A DNA stretch of 64,000 nt from Chelonoidis abingdonii (Eukaryota > Chordata > Testudines > Testudinidae). A program made the position numbers and the translations under genes. This document shows positions 11,573-24,404 of this stretch, in pieces (positions within the stretch are counted from its first letter, which is position 1; each line of letters begins with the position of its first letter). The DNA is taken from NCBI RefSeq assembly GCF_003597395.2, contig NC_133771.1, positions 137,880,605 through 137,944,604 of the forward strand, read 5' to 3'. The notes beneath the pieces are model-generated. The model saw only the letters and a program-made list of their open reading frames with translations, made no database searches and was not told where the DNA came from.

Positions 11573-13220
11573 ATCTGCATCTGTGCTTAATATTTTGGCA
11601 CAAGTGTGAACCCCTTAATTATTTCATTAATTTGCCCTGATGTCTTTAGGTATTCTAGAGGATATGGTAGTTTAAACTGAAATAATGGTGTGATTGCACT
11701 AAAATAAGTTTCAGTTGACTTAAAATCCAATTTTTCCTAAGTAAGAGCATTAAAATGGTTTAATATAATATGGAAATTATGAATCTGGATGTCTGTAAAA
11801 ATAAATGTTTTCAGATCATGTATCAAATTAATTTAAAAATACAATCACAGAATTTCATAGCATATATGTATTTCGAAAGTACCATCGAAGTGCTGCACCA
11901 CTATGTATCTTCAGTAAAACACAGTATAAAAATCAGCTATATTAACCTAAACACAGTATTTTGATGATGCTGCAGAATAACTGATGTGGTTATTGCTCTG
12001 GTATCCAAACTAATTAGTATGGACTATAGCCAGTTTATAGTAGTAAAAACACTTATGTAACATACAAGTTCAGACTGAAGAGGAAAAGCAGATAACATAT
12101 CTGACTGACGTAAACATTCCAATTACAGTACATGGTAACAGGTAGATTGTTCAAAACCTTGCTTATCAAGTTATGGAAAAGATAGAAGCAAACAGAGTAT
12201 TTCTATTTCCTCCACCAAATGTCCTATCTTGATGTGCACTATGCATCCTTTTCTTTAGCAGTAGCTCACACTTTCATAGATACTAAAATGAGCACAAAAC
12301 AAAGTGTGTCATTTGGCAACAGGACTCCTCTGACCAACCACTTCCTACATTAACTACCAAGTATTATTTAGAACTATGGTTTCAAACTAAAATAAGCTTT
12401 GAGAAAGAGAAAGATGAAACCTCATACTTGATTTTTTTCTGAAAACAGCTTTAGTTTAACCCTGTTCCTTATTGACTAGTGGGAATTGTGAGGTAATAAA
12501 TTGAAGTATCACTGACTAATTTTCTATAGCCACAAAAGGACAGTAGTCCTGTGGTTTCAGACGTAAGCAAGTAATTGTTTGTATATAATTTTACTTCAGT
12601 TGAGAGAAAGCTATCATTTCATTTATAAAAGGAGGTCATAATGTTGAGTAAGCTCAAAAATCTCCAAATGTTCTGCTTTTTTAAAATGGGCTCTTTTCTC
12701 TTCCCCCCACACCTTACAAAGTCTGTTTGAAACAACAGAAACAAATATATCTGGAAAAATATATATCAAAACCTGTAGGTGACTAAATACATTAATTTAG
12801 TATTAAATTAGTAAATCAGAACTCAGTCTTGCTCTTATATATTAAGTGTACAGTGTAATGTTAGAGAGCTGACTGCACAAGATAGCAAGAAACCAGAAAT
12901 TCCATGTATTACAAAATAATTCAGTAAAGTTCGCTTTGGGACAATATGCAATCAGTTACTTAACTTCAAATCATTTTAAAACAAAAACAAAAGAAGGTGA
13001 ACTAACGAACAGAGGATCTCTAATGAAATATAGAGGTTTTCATTTTTCTATTATCAGTTCAAATCTTGCTTAGGTAAGTACCAGCCAAAAGTTATCACCC
13101 TCCATATAGTGGACATTTGGTAGTTTATCTCAAATCGACACATTTGATTAATGTTCATAACCAAACCTAAAAGGTACTGTATTAAAACACATTACAAGTA
13201 ATAAAGTTCTGCATAAAATA
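11573..13220 (-). other. Possible 3' untranslated region of the minus-strand gene, otherwise unassigned
   Basis: This AT-rich stretch lies downstream of the putative stop codon at 13221-13223. I did not find a canonical AATAAA on the minus strand close to it. An ATTAAA variant lies near 11757, so transcript end is unknown. A 64-codon plus-strand frame (11770-11964) has no recognisable content. Confidence 0.3.
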
Positions 13221-13311
13221 TTACTCCTGCGCTAAGGTCTTTATAACTTTTGTTAAAAACAAATGGTTATCTTCCTCTTCATGATTCTTCAGTTCTGGAG
13301 AGTTGTATACG
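13221..13311 (-). CDS. Putative last coding exon of an unidentified host gene
   Basis: On the minus strand TTTTCTGTAG precedes the exon as a good acceptor. The exon starts with one base that completes a split codon, then 29 open codons ending in TAA at 13221-13223. The peptide begins VYNSPELKNHEEED and ends KVIKTLAQE; it is hydrophilic and acid-rich, then amphipathic. Its incoming phase (two bases needed from upstream) matches the outgoing phase of the 23109-23143 exon, which would give ...LDLES-VYNSPEL. I do not recognise the protein. Support is splice signals, open frame and phase fit only. Confidence 0.5.
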
Positions 13312-15524
13312 CTACAGAAAAGAATATGTCAAAAAACTCCTTTGGAGTGTCGTGCTGGGAATGTATGCTACACATTTTCACTTTTAAATAGGGAAAATAA
13401 CTGTCAACAGAATTACACCATGGAAATAACATCTTTTAAAAATTCCCAGCTGGAACAGCACATAACCATGCTAAATTGAACAAAAGGCTTAACTCTCTCT
13501 ATATATACTTTCAGTCATAACCTTGATCACTATGATGAGTGGACATAAGGAAGGTATGTTCAATGTCATATTATTTCATTCAAAAAAGGGTCACTAAATA
13601 AAAAACTTCAACCACCTTCCTTTGATCCTTTGTGGTAGTGATGATGGATTAAACCAGCCTTTAAAAGGGCTACAACATAGGATAAATCCTATTTTATTAG
13701 GTGGGGATTTCTCTCACTACCCATCTGCTCTTTCGCACCCCACAAAAACCCTGTGCCAGGTGCGTTTGCAATCACAGGCTATTGCATATACATTGCATCC
13801 TCTCTCCACCCTACTTCTGTTATTGTGAATTGGCAGAAGACAGAAATTTGAAAACATCTTGCTCTAAGATTTATTGAAATATTTAAACAAATTGCCTGCC
13901 CAGTGAAACTGACTGGGAAGGAACCGTAAAGAATGGCCTAAATGAACAGAGGTGTCTTCAAATGAAAATAAAGCCAGGAAGGTGTCATTTTGACAGCTTT
14001 GAACATTTTCCTTTAACACCTGTCTAGTAACATCCATACCTATATGAAATAATACTGCTAAGAAGTATGAATAAAGAAGCCATTGTCCAGTGCTGGTATG
14101 GATCAGGCAATAACAACAAAGATTCATGTTAATCAAGTAAGTGCTGGCTTGTTCTCAACTTGGGACAATATGCTCTTTATTACTGACAATATAACCTCCA
14201 ACCCAAGGCAACTCAGACAGAATTTTAACTTATTTTATCAGGTTCTGATCCCTATGTAAATCAAAGTGTTCAAACATAAGGGTGTGATTATCAGAGCCAA
14301 AAAGTTCATGCACTGGCATAATAACTCACTGTGTATTTAACTAAGCGTACTGTGGAAGAAATCTCCCTCTGAATCTGATGATAGCACTTGATCTAGCATA
14401 TCTTTGGGCAGCCAAAACCAAACTGGGCATCATTTAAACAGACTGTACATTTAGAGAAATGTTTTCACCTAGTGCCAATGCATATTCTCCTTTAGTGAGG
14501 TATATTTGTAATACAGAACATTTCTGTCAAAAACACAGCTTAGAAAGGGACAGTCAAGTTCATTGAGTTATTGATTGTTATAAAAATTTAAGGGAAAACA
14601 AATTTAAAAGACAGTACAACTGGAGGATACTTCCTCCTTCCCTTCACCCTATAATCACCTGCCCAATCAACACAACAAATCCACAGACTATTTACCAAAA
14701 ATTAAGACATCATTACACAAATGCGATTTACTAGAGATTTTAGATAAGTGGTTTCCCATAAGCCAAATTCAAATAGTGCATAAGCAGGTGCAACTTGTCT
14801 CCAGTAGAGTTGCATCGGTTTACACTAGATCTAAATTATTAGAGTACCAACACTGAGGCTATGCTAACACTGCACATCTTATAGTGTGCCACTGTAAGGT
14901 ATGCAATGTAACCGCTCTGTGCCAGATTTCCTATCTATAAATAAATGTGTTATATCCTAGAAAACAAAAGTTGGCTCCTTAAAGGGTGAATGGTGATTGT
15001 CTAGGGCTTTATTCACAAAATTAAAAGGCTGTCTATGTCCTCCAGCAGACTGAGAGCTTGACTACATTGGCAACTGCAGGGGGGTGGGGGGGAGACGACA
15101 CTATACAGATTTAGATTAATAAATTACAGTTGACTACTTTGGGGATGAGGAAAAGCAAGACCCAGAATCGTGCCAGCCAGCTTAAAGAAGGTTGCGCAAT
15201 TTACCAAGTGTTTCATTTGCTGATCTGCTCTTATTTCCTCTTCAAAATATCATTTCTTTATTGAGAAAACAAGCAGGCCAGCAACGCCCACAGACTGCTA
15301 TGGTTGCATGTAGCATTCTTCCATCAGAACGGTAACCAGCCCTGCAAATATTTAGATGTGAGGATGCAGTAACGCAAAGTCACATTCATAACAGAAATGA
15401 TAAGCATAAATTGTATGCATTCTAGCAATATATTGTAACTCCATAAAACTTTCCATGAACCAATTAAGGGATCACACACTTTGTTGCATGGGATGCAATC
15501 CTATGCTCTGGGTATCCCTAAACC

Positions 15525-15672
15525 TGACTGCCAGAAGCTGAGACTGGATGACGGGATGGATTACTTGATAAATTGCCCTATTCTGTTCATCTGGTATTGG
15601 CTACTGATGGCAGTAGAGTGAACTAGATGGACCATTGATCTGACCCAGTAAGGCCAGTTTCTGTTCTTATAT
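15525..15672 (+). mobile_element. CR1-type LINE, 3' end fragment
   Basis: Contains CTAGATGGACCATTGATCTG, then ACCCAGTAAGGCC and GTTCTTAT, matching the 3' terminal consensus of sauropsid CR1 copies (GGACC..TGGTCTGACCCAGTATGGC). It is 5'-truncated, as most CR1 copies are. Confidence 0.65.
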
Positions 15673-15902
15673 AATCGAGCTTACTATCCAAAACACCAGG
15701 TCTTTGCAGCCTTTCAGTCTCCCCACAGAAGTTCCCTGTGCACTACCCTTCCATTCCTCACTTTTTCAGGGACTCACTGCTACTCCCCCAACTCTTTTCC
15801 TCATGCCAGGGGCCCTGTGTACGCTCTCTTTGCCCTGCCCGTGCCATCCTTATCCTCCTTTCTTTACTGTCTCTCTTTTAGACTGTCAGCCTTTGTAGGG
15901 TT

Positions 15903-16015
15903 TTCTACACACGGTTGCATCCGACGAAGTGGGTATTCACCCACGAAAGCTCATGCTCCCATACGTCTGTTAGTCTATACGGTGCCACAGGACTCTTTGC
16001 TGCTTCTACACATGA
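15903..16015 (+). mobile_element. Penelope-like element fragment, 3' region
   Basis: GACGAAGTGGGTATTCACCC and the following ACGAAAGCTCATGCTCC are the reverse complement of sequence at 63825-63860. In turtle genomes this motif lies in the 3' region of an abundant Penelope-like retroelement; the family name is from memory and no GIY-YIG coding sequence is present here. Confidence 0.55.
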
Positions 16016-19000
16016 AGTCATTCAGGAACAGTTTTCCCTGAATAACGGAACTCCATGTGTGGATAAGGCCCTAAACTGCACTTGGAGGATGGGAAGAGCT
16101 AAAATGAGGGGTATTATATTGGAATATGTTCTTGGCTGCAATAAAACTAGAGATGGCTGAAACCGCTGACTCTGCTAATCAGATGTCGGGGCTTTGTATG
16201 TCCCCCATCTCCCCATTTTGGTTTTTGCCAAAAAAGCAATAAGGTTTTGATCACTGATGCCTAGAATATTTCCTAAAATTCTGGATGCAGCATTCAATGG
16301 TTATCACATTACAGCCAAACAGAGAATTTCAATGCAAGGCCTCACAAGCTTGGCCAGCTATAACGTACTTTGTTCTCTTTGTTTGTTACTTCCTTTTCCT
16401 TTCATTTATTCCACTTTTCTTTTATTGTATATTTTGGTATACTTCCTCCCATTGTCTTTGCAGTATCTGTTTCTCCTAGGACTAACTTTTCCATTTAATA
16501 TTTTGACATTTGAAATCCGTTTTACTTTGAGATCATTCCTCTTTGTTCTGACTCTTATCCAACATGCTTATTTCTGATTCTGCCTCATTCTTCACTTTGA
16601 GTACCAGCTACTTCTCTTTCAGAGTTCTCTCCTCTCTAAGTCCCCACTTTTCCTCCACTCCCTTCTTCTCTATATTTATTTCCTTTTTTTAAGTTTCTCT
16701 CCCTCTGTTCTTTCCTTTCTTCCCCAATATTCCCTTACAATAGCACCCATGAATCCTTTTTATTTTGTACAGGTTCTTATATTGTAGCATCCAAGCACCT
16801 TCTAATAGCATATTAAGCAACATGACTAGCATCTGCCACTTGAAGTTCTTTCCTGAGAAGATGGATAGGGGGAGAATAAGGTGTCAGGGAACAGGGAAGT
16901 TGTGTGAATCTTTAAAAAAAGTATGCTGTGTTACATGTTTATTTTATTTTTTTTTTCTTTCAGAATAAAAAAAGGCCCATACATAGACTCATACTTCAAT
17001 TCCTCTACTGCTCTTCAAAAGCCTGGTGCAACAAACAGGCCCTGCAACGTGTCCTGAAAGTGGACAGATCTTGGCTATTCTAAACAAGAACCAGTAGGGT
17101 GCTTCAGAGTTGCTGGGCCCTTATGGAGAACACCCTGCCAGCCACACCGCTCTCTATTACTTCACAAAAGTGATTGCAGTTATTAGCCCTGCTACTATTC
17201 CAAAGGGATAATAGCACAGTAGGAAAAGGGAAAAAGCATACCCAGAGTATTTCAGATCCTGTATCTGACAAAAATTGTTCATATGGATTTGGCAACTTCA
17301 AATGGCATTTTCACTTCAAACATTACCATCTGGATAAACTAGGGAGATCTGTTAACATGGGAAATATGGAGTGCGTAATGGCTCTGTGGCAGTATTTCAC
17401 TACTTTTTATGTAGAATTACCAAAGTGGAATGCACTTAACTTTTAAGCCCCTACTTTGGAGTAGAAATTAAATAGGAATATTTAGTCTTAGCTTTTAATG
17501 ATTTCACAACTTCTGAAACAATTATTAGGATGGCAAAACTGGTTGAATCATCTTTGAGTTCAGACATTCAGATATTACTGTGTGAAAAGCTTACATATCA
17601 AAAACCCAATGTAAGCTGAGCAAATGTAATGTATGTCTGGGGCAAAGTGATAAAACCCATATCAAAGGAATAACTTAAGTATTCATGATCAAAGTAGTTT
17701 AGAAATTCAAGAACTCATCTTCAAGATGAAATGTGGATTCTGTATTACTTAGGCATATTTTACTGGAAAACTGAGTTTACTAAAGAAACAATGCTCTAAC
17801 TGGAATTCTCTTTTCCTTATTGAAGCATCTGAAAATGGCTTGGAGCAAGAGAGAGCGAACTATGGTTCCATTCAGGACAATTCCTCCAGTGATCAAATGA
17901 AAATGTGTCTATATCTGCAAGGATATAACAAGGAGTAGCAAGCCAGATTCAAACTGGGGGTCTCCTTTGCAGAGAGATACGCCCAAAATGCTGCCTTTCA
18001 GGTAATAAACCTGCCTTTACCAATTTTGGCTGATTTAACAATCACATTTGAGAATAAGAAATTCCCCATTGCAGGAAAAAACACACACAAATGGGAAGCC
18101 AACACCACACTGGTGTTCTGCCTCACAAACTACAAAGGAGAGGAATTATGCCTCAGAGAAACAGTTCCTTCCTGCTACCCTTTTGCTCCAAGGGCACAGT
18201 AGTTTCCTACTAATCTCTATCAGCAGCAATTACTGTTGCCCACCCACATTACCTCAGCTGCATTTGCTGACTTATTAGGAGGTGAAACCAAGGTGCATCC
18301 ACTTCCCATCCATCTGTTTGAGCAGAAGTTTAGTTAAGTATCAATTAAATAGGTGGTTTAAGGTTGACAACAGTGCTAAGAGGTTATTAGAACTGCCTTT
18401 CTAATTAGACAAGAAAAATTCCAGATTAAGTTAAAAGTGGCCTGCAGAGAAACAACTGCTGTCTACTATTTATTCTTGAGTGATACTATTATGCAGTTCT
18501 TTTTAATTTAGCTTTCAAACAGAAATCGTGGAGTTGAACCAATGGTACTTATTCAAAACTGATCATTTCAATAAACCTAGGACTTTTAAACAGATATCAG
18601 TGCCATTATTTATGATCTTCCAGATTGATTATTAAATATTTTCATAAAAACAATTTTACGTGATCCATTGGTATGTGCTCAATAGTTCTGACACTCAGAA
18701 TTCACCAATGCTTGTGTGCTTCAAACTGGGGCCAGTATAATATTGTGAGTCAATATGCATGGAACAGAGTTGCATAACAGGAAACTAGTAAAAAACAGTG
18801 CTTCAGCCCAACAAGAAAGCCATTATTGCCATTGAACTCTATGCAAGCCCTAGAAACAGCTCTGAAGTAACTGGGAAACAGCACACATTATCATCAAAAT
18901 GTGAGAAAATCAGCTTTGTGGAAAACAGCATTATTAAAGTAGCAGTGCAGAAAAGATTATCCAGAACCGAAAGGGAGTACAAGGCAGTCGATGTCTTCCT

Positions 19001-22000
19001 ATCCTGAAACAATCTGCCAAAAGGTGGACCCACAGGACAAATGTACTATAGGGAGTTGAGTGTTACTGTTAAGTTACATTTTCTATTAATAAAAACCTAA
19101 ACTGACAGACAGCATTCTGCTTGTCAGACATGCAATTTAGCTGCTGAATAAGCAGAGCCAATTCTAGGACTGTGCTTTCTATTATTATTTGTGTTGCGAT
19201 ATCATCCAAAGGCTCTCATCATATAATGTACACGTACACAAGTAGACTTAAGTCCATATCCTGAAGAGTTTACAATCAAATTTGATAAGACCTAACAATT
19301 TTGAAAAAGAAAAGGAGGAAGGAAAAAAGAACAATGAAAATAAGATCTCATTGTTATATGGTTTAGTTATTGCACAATTTGATCGTTCTAAATCAATGAA
19401 AGATTTTATTTGGTTTTTTGTTTTGTTTTGTTTTTTCAAGTAAAACTGCTCCACCACGTAGCCTAGATTCTTCCACATATTACAGCAGAAGAGGCTCTTG
19501 AGACAGGAACTGAAGATGAAGGTAGTAACATTCTATGCATAAAGGGCAAAATGGAAAGGTTTGTAGTATTGGCAGAAAAATTAGTGTTAAGGCTGGCATC
19601 ACTGGAAGAGCAATATGAAAACAGACAAGAACAGGAACCACTGGGAAGCTGTGAAGGACCTTAAAAGTGAAGAAGAGAAGCTTAAAATGTTATGAAGTAG
19701 AGAACAGAGCCAAGGGAGGGTTCAGACTGGAAGGTGGCTGGTAAGAGAGTCAAGCCTGGAAAAAATTATCTGTATTTTAAAAGATCTTTAAGTAGTGTGT
19801 GCAAGGGAGTTTGTTCAAGGGAGGTCACAATAATTAAGACAGGTGATAGTGAGGAGTTTAACAAAAATTTTAGTTGTGCAAAATTTTGGACACAGTGTAG
19901 AAGAGGGAGGGAGGGTCAGGATGACCCTCGGACTATGTCTCAGTTTCAGGGACAAAAGTGTTGTTGTAAAGAATAATAGAACACAGTCATGGGGAAGATT
20001 TGAGAGGAAACATGGTATCTAATTTTGGCCATGTTACAGTTAATTACATTGTGACATCCAGGATGAGAGGTCAGAGAGAGAGGCTGAAATAGAAGATGGA
20101 ATGGATAGACAAGTAAGGAGATAGTACAGAAGTGTGAGTGATGCAAGAAATGAACACCAGAGTACATGTGACTGGAGGATGGCAATTTGGCAGCAACTTT
20201 TGGAATTTATTTTTATTCAGTGTTGGAACCAAAATGTTTTCACAAAAAACATTCACAAAAAGAAAGAGTGTGTGTGTGTTTGTGTCCCCATAGTTAGAGT
20301 ACTGGCCTGGGATGTTGTGGGAGACACAGGCAGAACAGGGATCTGAATCTAACTCAGAGTTTTCATCCAAAAATCACTTCACATTAGGCACTGTGGGGAC
20401 TTGGATATGGGACTCTCACATCCCAGTGCCTTAACTGCCATGTTAGAGATTATGTGAGAAAGTCTCTCAGTCTCAAACCTTATTGATGAAAGTTTTTTTT
20501 GGAAACATCTCTCTCTGCAAAATATTTCAACATATTTCACCAAAATTTCATTTCAACCAAAATGTTCCAACCAGCTCCACCTCAGAGTATACACTCTGCA
20601 CAAGTCATCACATATGTGGTTAACAGGAAGAGACCTGTTCAGCATAAACAGGTATCAGAAACAAATATTTGATTCTACTAATGAATAGGTTTCATATCAC
20701 AGCTAAGTTACAAAAGGCAGACATCCATATCCACATAAAAGGATCAACAACTGAAGTATGAATTGGTACGCACGCAAAAGAACATATGTATACATACACA
20801 TGCATCTCCATTCTCCCCCTTCCTCTTCTCCACTCAGGGACATTTTTCTTACAGGAAGACAATCACACAGCTTTGAACTGCCAGATACTAGAAAAGCTTC
20901 TACCATGCTGTGAATCCTGGTAATACTGCAATATTTTATAACTTGAACACAGACTGGCATTTATCAGTGCTTCCCATAGTATTCATCTAGGATGTACATG
21001 CTTCACTGTAAGCTTTATTTCTGTAAACTGGTCAATAACTTCTTTTTTTTTTTAAAGTATAGTTAAGCTTTGTTGAACAGCATATCTAGGGGGGTTGCTG
21101 GAATGGGTGCTTTGAGAGAAAATAAAATTATGTTGGGGAAGCAGCGTACCAAGGAGATAATAGTATGAGACAAGCCCAAAGAGAAGGAGACAGTCTTCAT
21201 CCAAACCCATATAGTTACTAAGGGGTACAAGAAGACAGTATCAACCTTCTGGAGAAATCTCTGACACTGCCAGTGGTAATAAAGGCACTCAAAATAACAA
21301 AATTAGAATCTTCTATCTAGTTTATGAGTTCAGAGGAATAAATTAGCCATCAAATCATCTGTAAAAAGATAAAGAAGTTTTGCATGGGATTAGACAGCTG
21401 AACAAGTATAACTACTGCTACACTTATTCCAGACTAATCTATGTCCTCCTAACAACCACTACCCTTCACATCATCACTATTTTTCCCTCCCCTCTGACCA
21501 CTGTGGATGTACATTCTCTACAACAGACATGACAGGTTACAATTATCTGAGAGGGATGGTAGGGTTCTGTATTGCTATTCATCATTCTGGAGATTAAAAG
21601 CCTAATGGGAAACAGGGAAGGAGAAAAAGCTTAATGTTTCTGTCCCAGGGGACTGACAGTATTGTATTATGCATACAAGCCCATTAAAATGGAGTGAGCT
21701 GAGTCCTTCATCAGCACAAGTCTTGAAAACAATGAAAGCCATTATGTTTGTGGCCCAGAACCAGGGGGTGAAGCTTACCTGACAAGAATAAAAAGGCCAT
21801 TAGTTCAATTAAGTTACAATAATACTTCATTCACCACCAAAGGGGTAGATCCAAATAATTTTGTATTTACCAGTCAGGAATGCATTGACAGAGGGTCACC
21901 CAGTCTGGTTGGAGCTCCCCATAGAAAGGAGGGGCAAGAAAATCTAAGGAAAGAAATGTGGTCAAACACTCCTTTCTCCAAAATTCCAAGATGCCACAAT

Positions 22001-22001
<1 letters not shown>

Positions 22002-22036
<35 letters not shown>
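22002..22036. repeat. (CA)n microsatellite
   Basis: About 17 uninterrupted CA units. Confidence 0.97.
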
Positions 22037-22039
<3 letters not shown>

Positions 22040-23108
22040 ACTTAAATCCTACGTGACCTTGTGCAAATCACAGTCTCTGTCTCTCCAGCACATTTGCTGG
22101 AATTTTACTTATGAGAAATATTTCTGCAGAGTCTTCCTAAAAATAGGTACCTTTGTTCATTCTCATATTACAGTGCCTACTTAAGGCTCAATCTCTTTAG
22201 ACCAAAAGGAAGGTAAGAGTTGCTTTATTTTAAAAAGTTATTTGTACATGGAGCACTTCATACACTCTGTATTATAACAGTGTTGATATGTGTATATAAA
22301 ATTCTTACGTTTTGTTTCAGAAACACAATCCCTGTTTTAACATATATACCTTGTGTTTTCCCTAGACTTGCAGCTGCTGCATTGGCAAGTGTAATATTGT
22401 TCCTCTGCGTATCATGGGTGTATTTTGTTTAAGTGGACCCAAGTACTACTTTAGCATATTGACAAAATGGACATTTTCAGCAATGAATTCATATTAAAGT
22501 AGTGTAGAACAGCTAGTTATGATGTGCATAACATTCATAATAAAATACACTGTGTGTGAAATGTCTTGTTTCTTGTTAATATCCCCATGCAAACAAAAGT
22601 AAAGCAAGGAGGATCCAGAGCAAAATTATTAACATTTTACAAAATATTTAGCATCTATAATATAATCTGAATTTGCAAAGCTTAGCATAAATTTTTATAT
22701 TTTCAACAAATTTACAGCACAGAGTCATTTCAAGGGATATTTTCCACCATAAAAAAAAACACAAGAAGCAGTATATAAAATATAAATGAAAGCTTGACAA
22801 ATTAAAGTTTACATCACTTTGTTAACTTTAGGTATGAAGATTCAGCTCCAACAACTCACCACTATTGTAATAATCCCATGCAGAACAAAAAAGAAAGAAT
22901 TTGACCGAATAAGATTCGATTCTAATTCCACCATCAGTGCCAACACCTCTAACCACCTAACATTTATCATGTTTGCCTACGCTAACATGTTCCTCAAAGA
23001 AATAAAGGGAACACCCTTAAACTACATGGTACAAATTAGTTTAATGAACACTGTCTCAAGGTCAACCTGTATCAATAAATACAAAATGTAATAGACACAC
23101 AAGATTAC

Positions 23109-23143
23109 CTTTCTAAATCTAGAGTACCATAAATCCTGGCGGC
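23109..23143 (-). CDS. Putative 35-nt internal exon of the host gene
   Basis: On the minus strand CTAACTGTCTTGCAG is a strong acceptor and AAAG|GTAATC a good donor. Reading frame 0 gives AARIYGTLDLE plus two bases (AG), which joined to the first base of the 13311 exon make a serine codon. Incoming phase 0 matches the outgoing phase of the 24-nt candidate at 24381-24404. A second frame (incoming phase 2) is also open, so the frame is chosen from neighbours. Very short exons are easy to imagine, hence modest confidence. Confidence 0.45.
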
Positions 23144-24380
23144 CTGCAAGACAGTTAGCTGAAATGCATACAGCTGTTATATAATCCACACTCTTCCTCC
23201 TCCTCAAACAAAGCTACCAACTGCCAAATGTAATAATTAGCATATGTAAGGTGAAAGAGATAGACCATGACATCAGTTTATCTGCTTCATAGAGTATCAA
23301 TTGTTTTGAAACAAACCTACAGCCCACTATGACCACAGAAATGCCAAATAGATGGCTACTGAAAAGGAACATACAGCATGGGCTGCAGGAATCTACCCAC
23401 TTTAAAAAATGCTGAAGTCTGAAATGAGCAAAAAGCATTTATAAAGAAAATCTACCCTTCCAGAAAACTATTGTTGCAGGGTGGGATTCATGTGATTTGA
23501 AAATTAACTCCTTTACATGTAATTTCTAAGCATGATATGCTGCAGAAAAACTCAATAAAGCTAGCAACCAGAAAATGAAGTGAAATTTCTTAGAACTGAA
23601 AGAAATTAATAAATAAAGGCAAGCCAAAAGTAGAAATAGATTGACAAGTTCAAATGTCATGCAAACTTAATTGGCATCAAATCACTAACAATGATAATGA
23701 AGATCCCTTTTCTAGGATCTTCAAGAGACCATTGACAAAAGGCAGGATTTCATAAAAAGAAAGCTAAATCCTCCTAGCCTCTAATAAGCTTGCTAGTTAG
23801 TTGACATACTTGGCAAGACATGGCAGAAAGTGATAATACCTGCTCCAGCCCACCTCTCCTAGCAAGAATATCTGGCAAAAATATTTACAAATTGAGTTTA
23901 CATTTTAATGCAAGGGTGCTTTAGGCAGCTCTGGATCCCCAGCCTCTGCTGGTATGCAGCTTTCTTCCCCCCTCCCCATGCAATGTATTTAATCTTGCTT
24001 GCTTTCAAGAGGGCAGAGGAGATTAAATAAAGAAAAAAGGAATTGGAAGATTTCAAAGAATGATACCTCTGCCTCCACATCACCTTTTCTTCCTCTCACT
24101 GACAAGCTCTGAAAGAACAACTGTGGACATAATCAAAACAGTTTAAGATTATATAGGGGCATGAAGAGACCTGGCTTCTTAAAAAAACATTGACCTTAGA
24201 GTACGCAATTCATTCAGAACGGGGCGGGGGAGAGGGGGAAGGGGAGGGGAATCACTGTACCAGGCTCTGGTCAGATTACTAGTCTAACTGACAAAAACAA
24301 AGAAACCTGAATTCCATCAGCTGTAGATGAAACTGAGACGGTAAACTATTAAGCACTGTTCACAGTAAAACAATGCTTAC

Positions 24381-24404
24381 CTCATTGACTTGGAGGGCTC
24401 TTAA
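24381..24404 (-). CDS. Putative 24-nt micro-exon, or the end of a longer 53-nt exon
   Basis: The donor AATGAG|GTAAGC is good. Two acceptors are possible on the minus strand. CTTCATCTACTCTAG gives a 24-nt exon reading LRALQVNE in phase 0, which joins in frame to the next exon. An upstream TTTCAAAATAG gives a 53-nt exon (24381-24433). In the frame that would continue from the 30-kb candidate, that one reads SPTSSSTLVKSPPSQ and then stops at TGA just before the donor. The longer form could be an alternative C-terminus or a poison exon. Confidence 0.35.

Larger units (their letters stand above)
13312..23108 (-). other. Long intron-like stretch with sparse repeats
   Basis: Between two putative exons. 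It contains a CR1 3' end (15525-15672), a Penelope-like fragment (15903-16015), a (CA)n microsatellite (22002-22036) and AT-rich DNA. A plus-strand frame at 22220-22432 ends in a hydrophobic LAAAALASVILFLCVSWVYFV-like tail after a TTTTCCCTAG, but no partner exon is visible. No other gene seen. Confidence 0.45.

Noticed and set aside
22220..22432. Small plus-strand frame ending in a hydrophobic helix after an acceptor-like TTTTCCCTAG
   Set aside because: No upstream exon or other support; a single hydrophobic stretch in AT-rich DNA is expected by chance.
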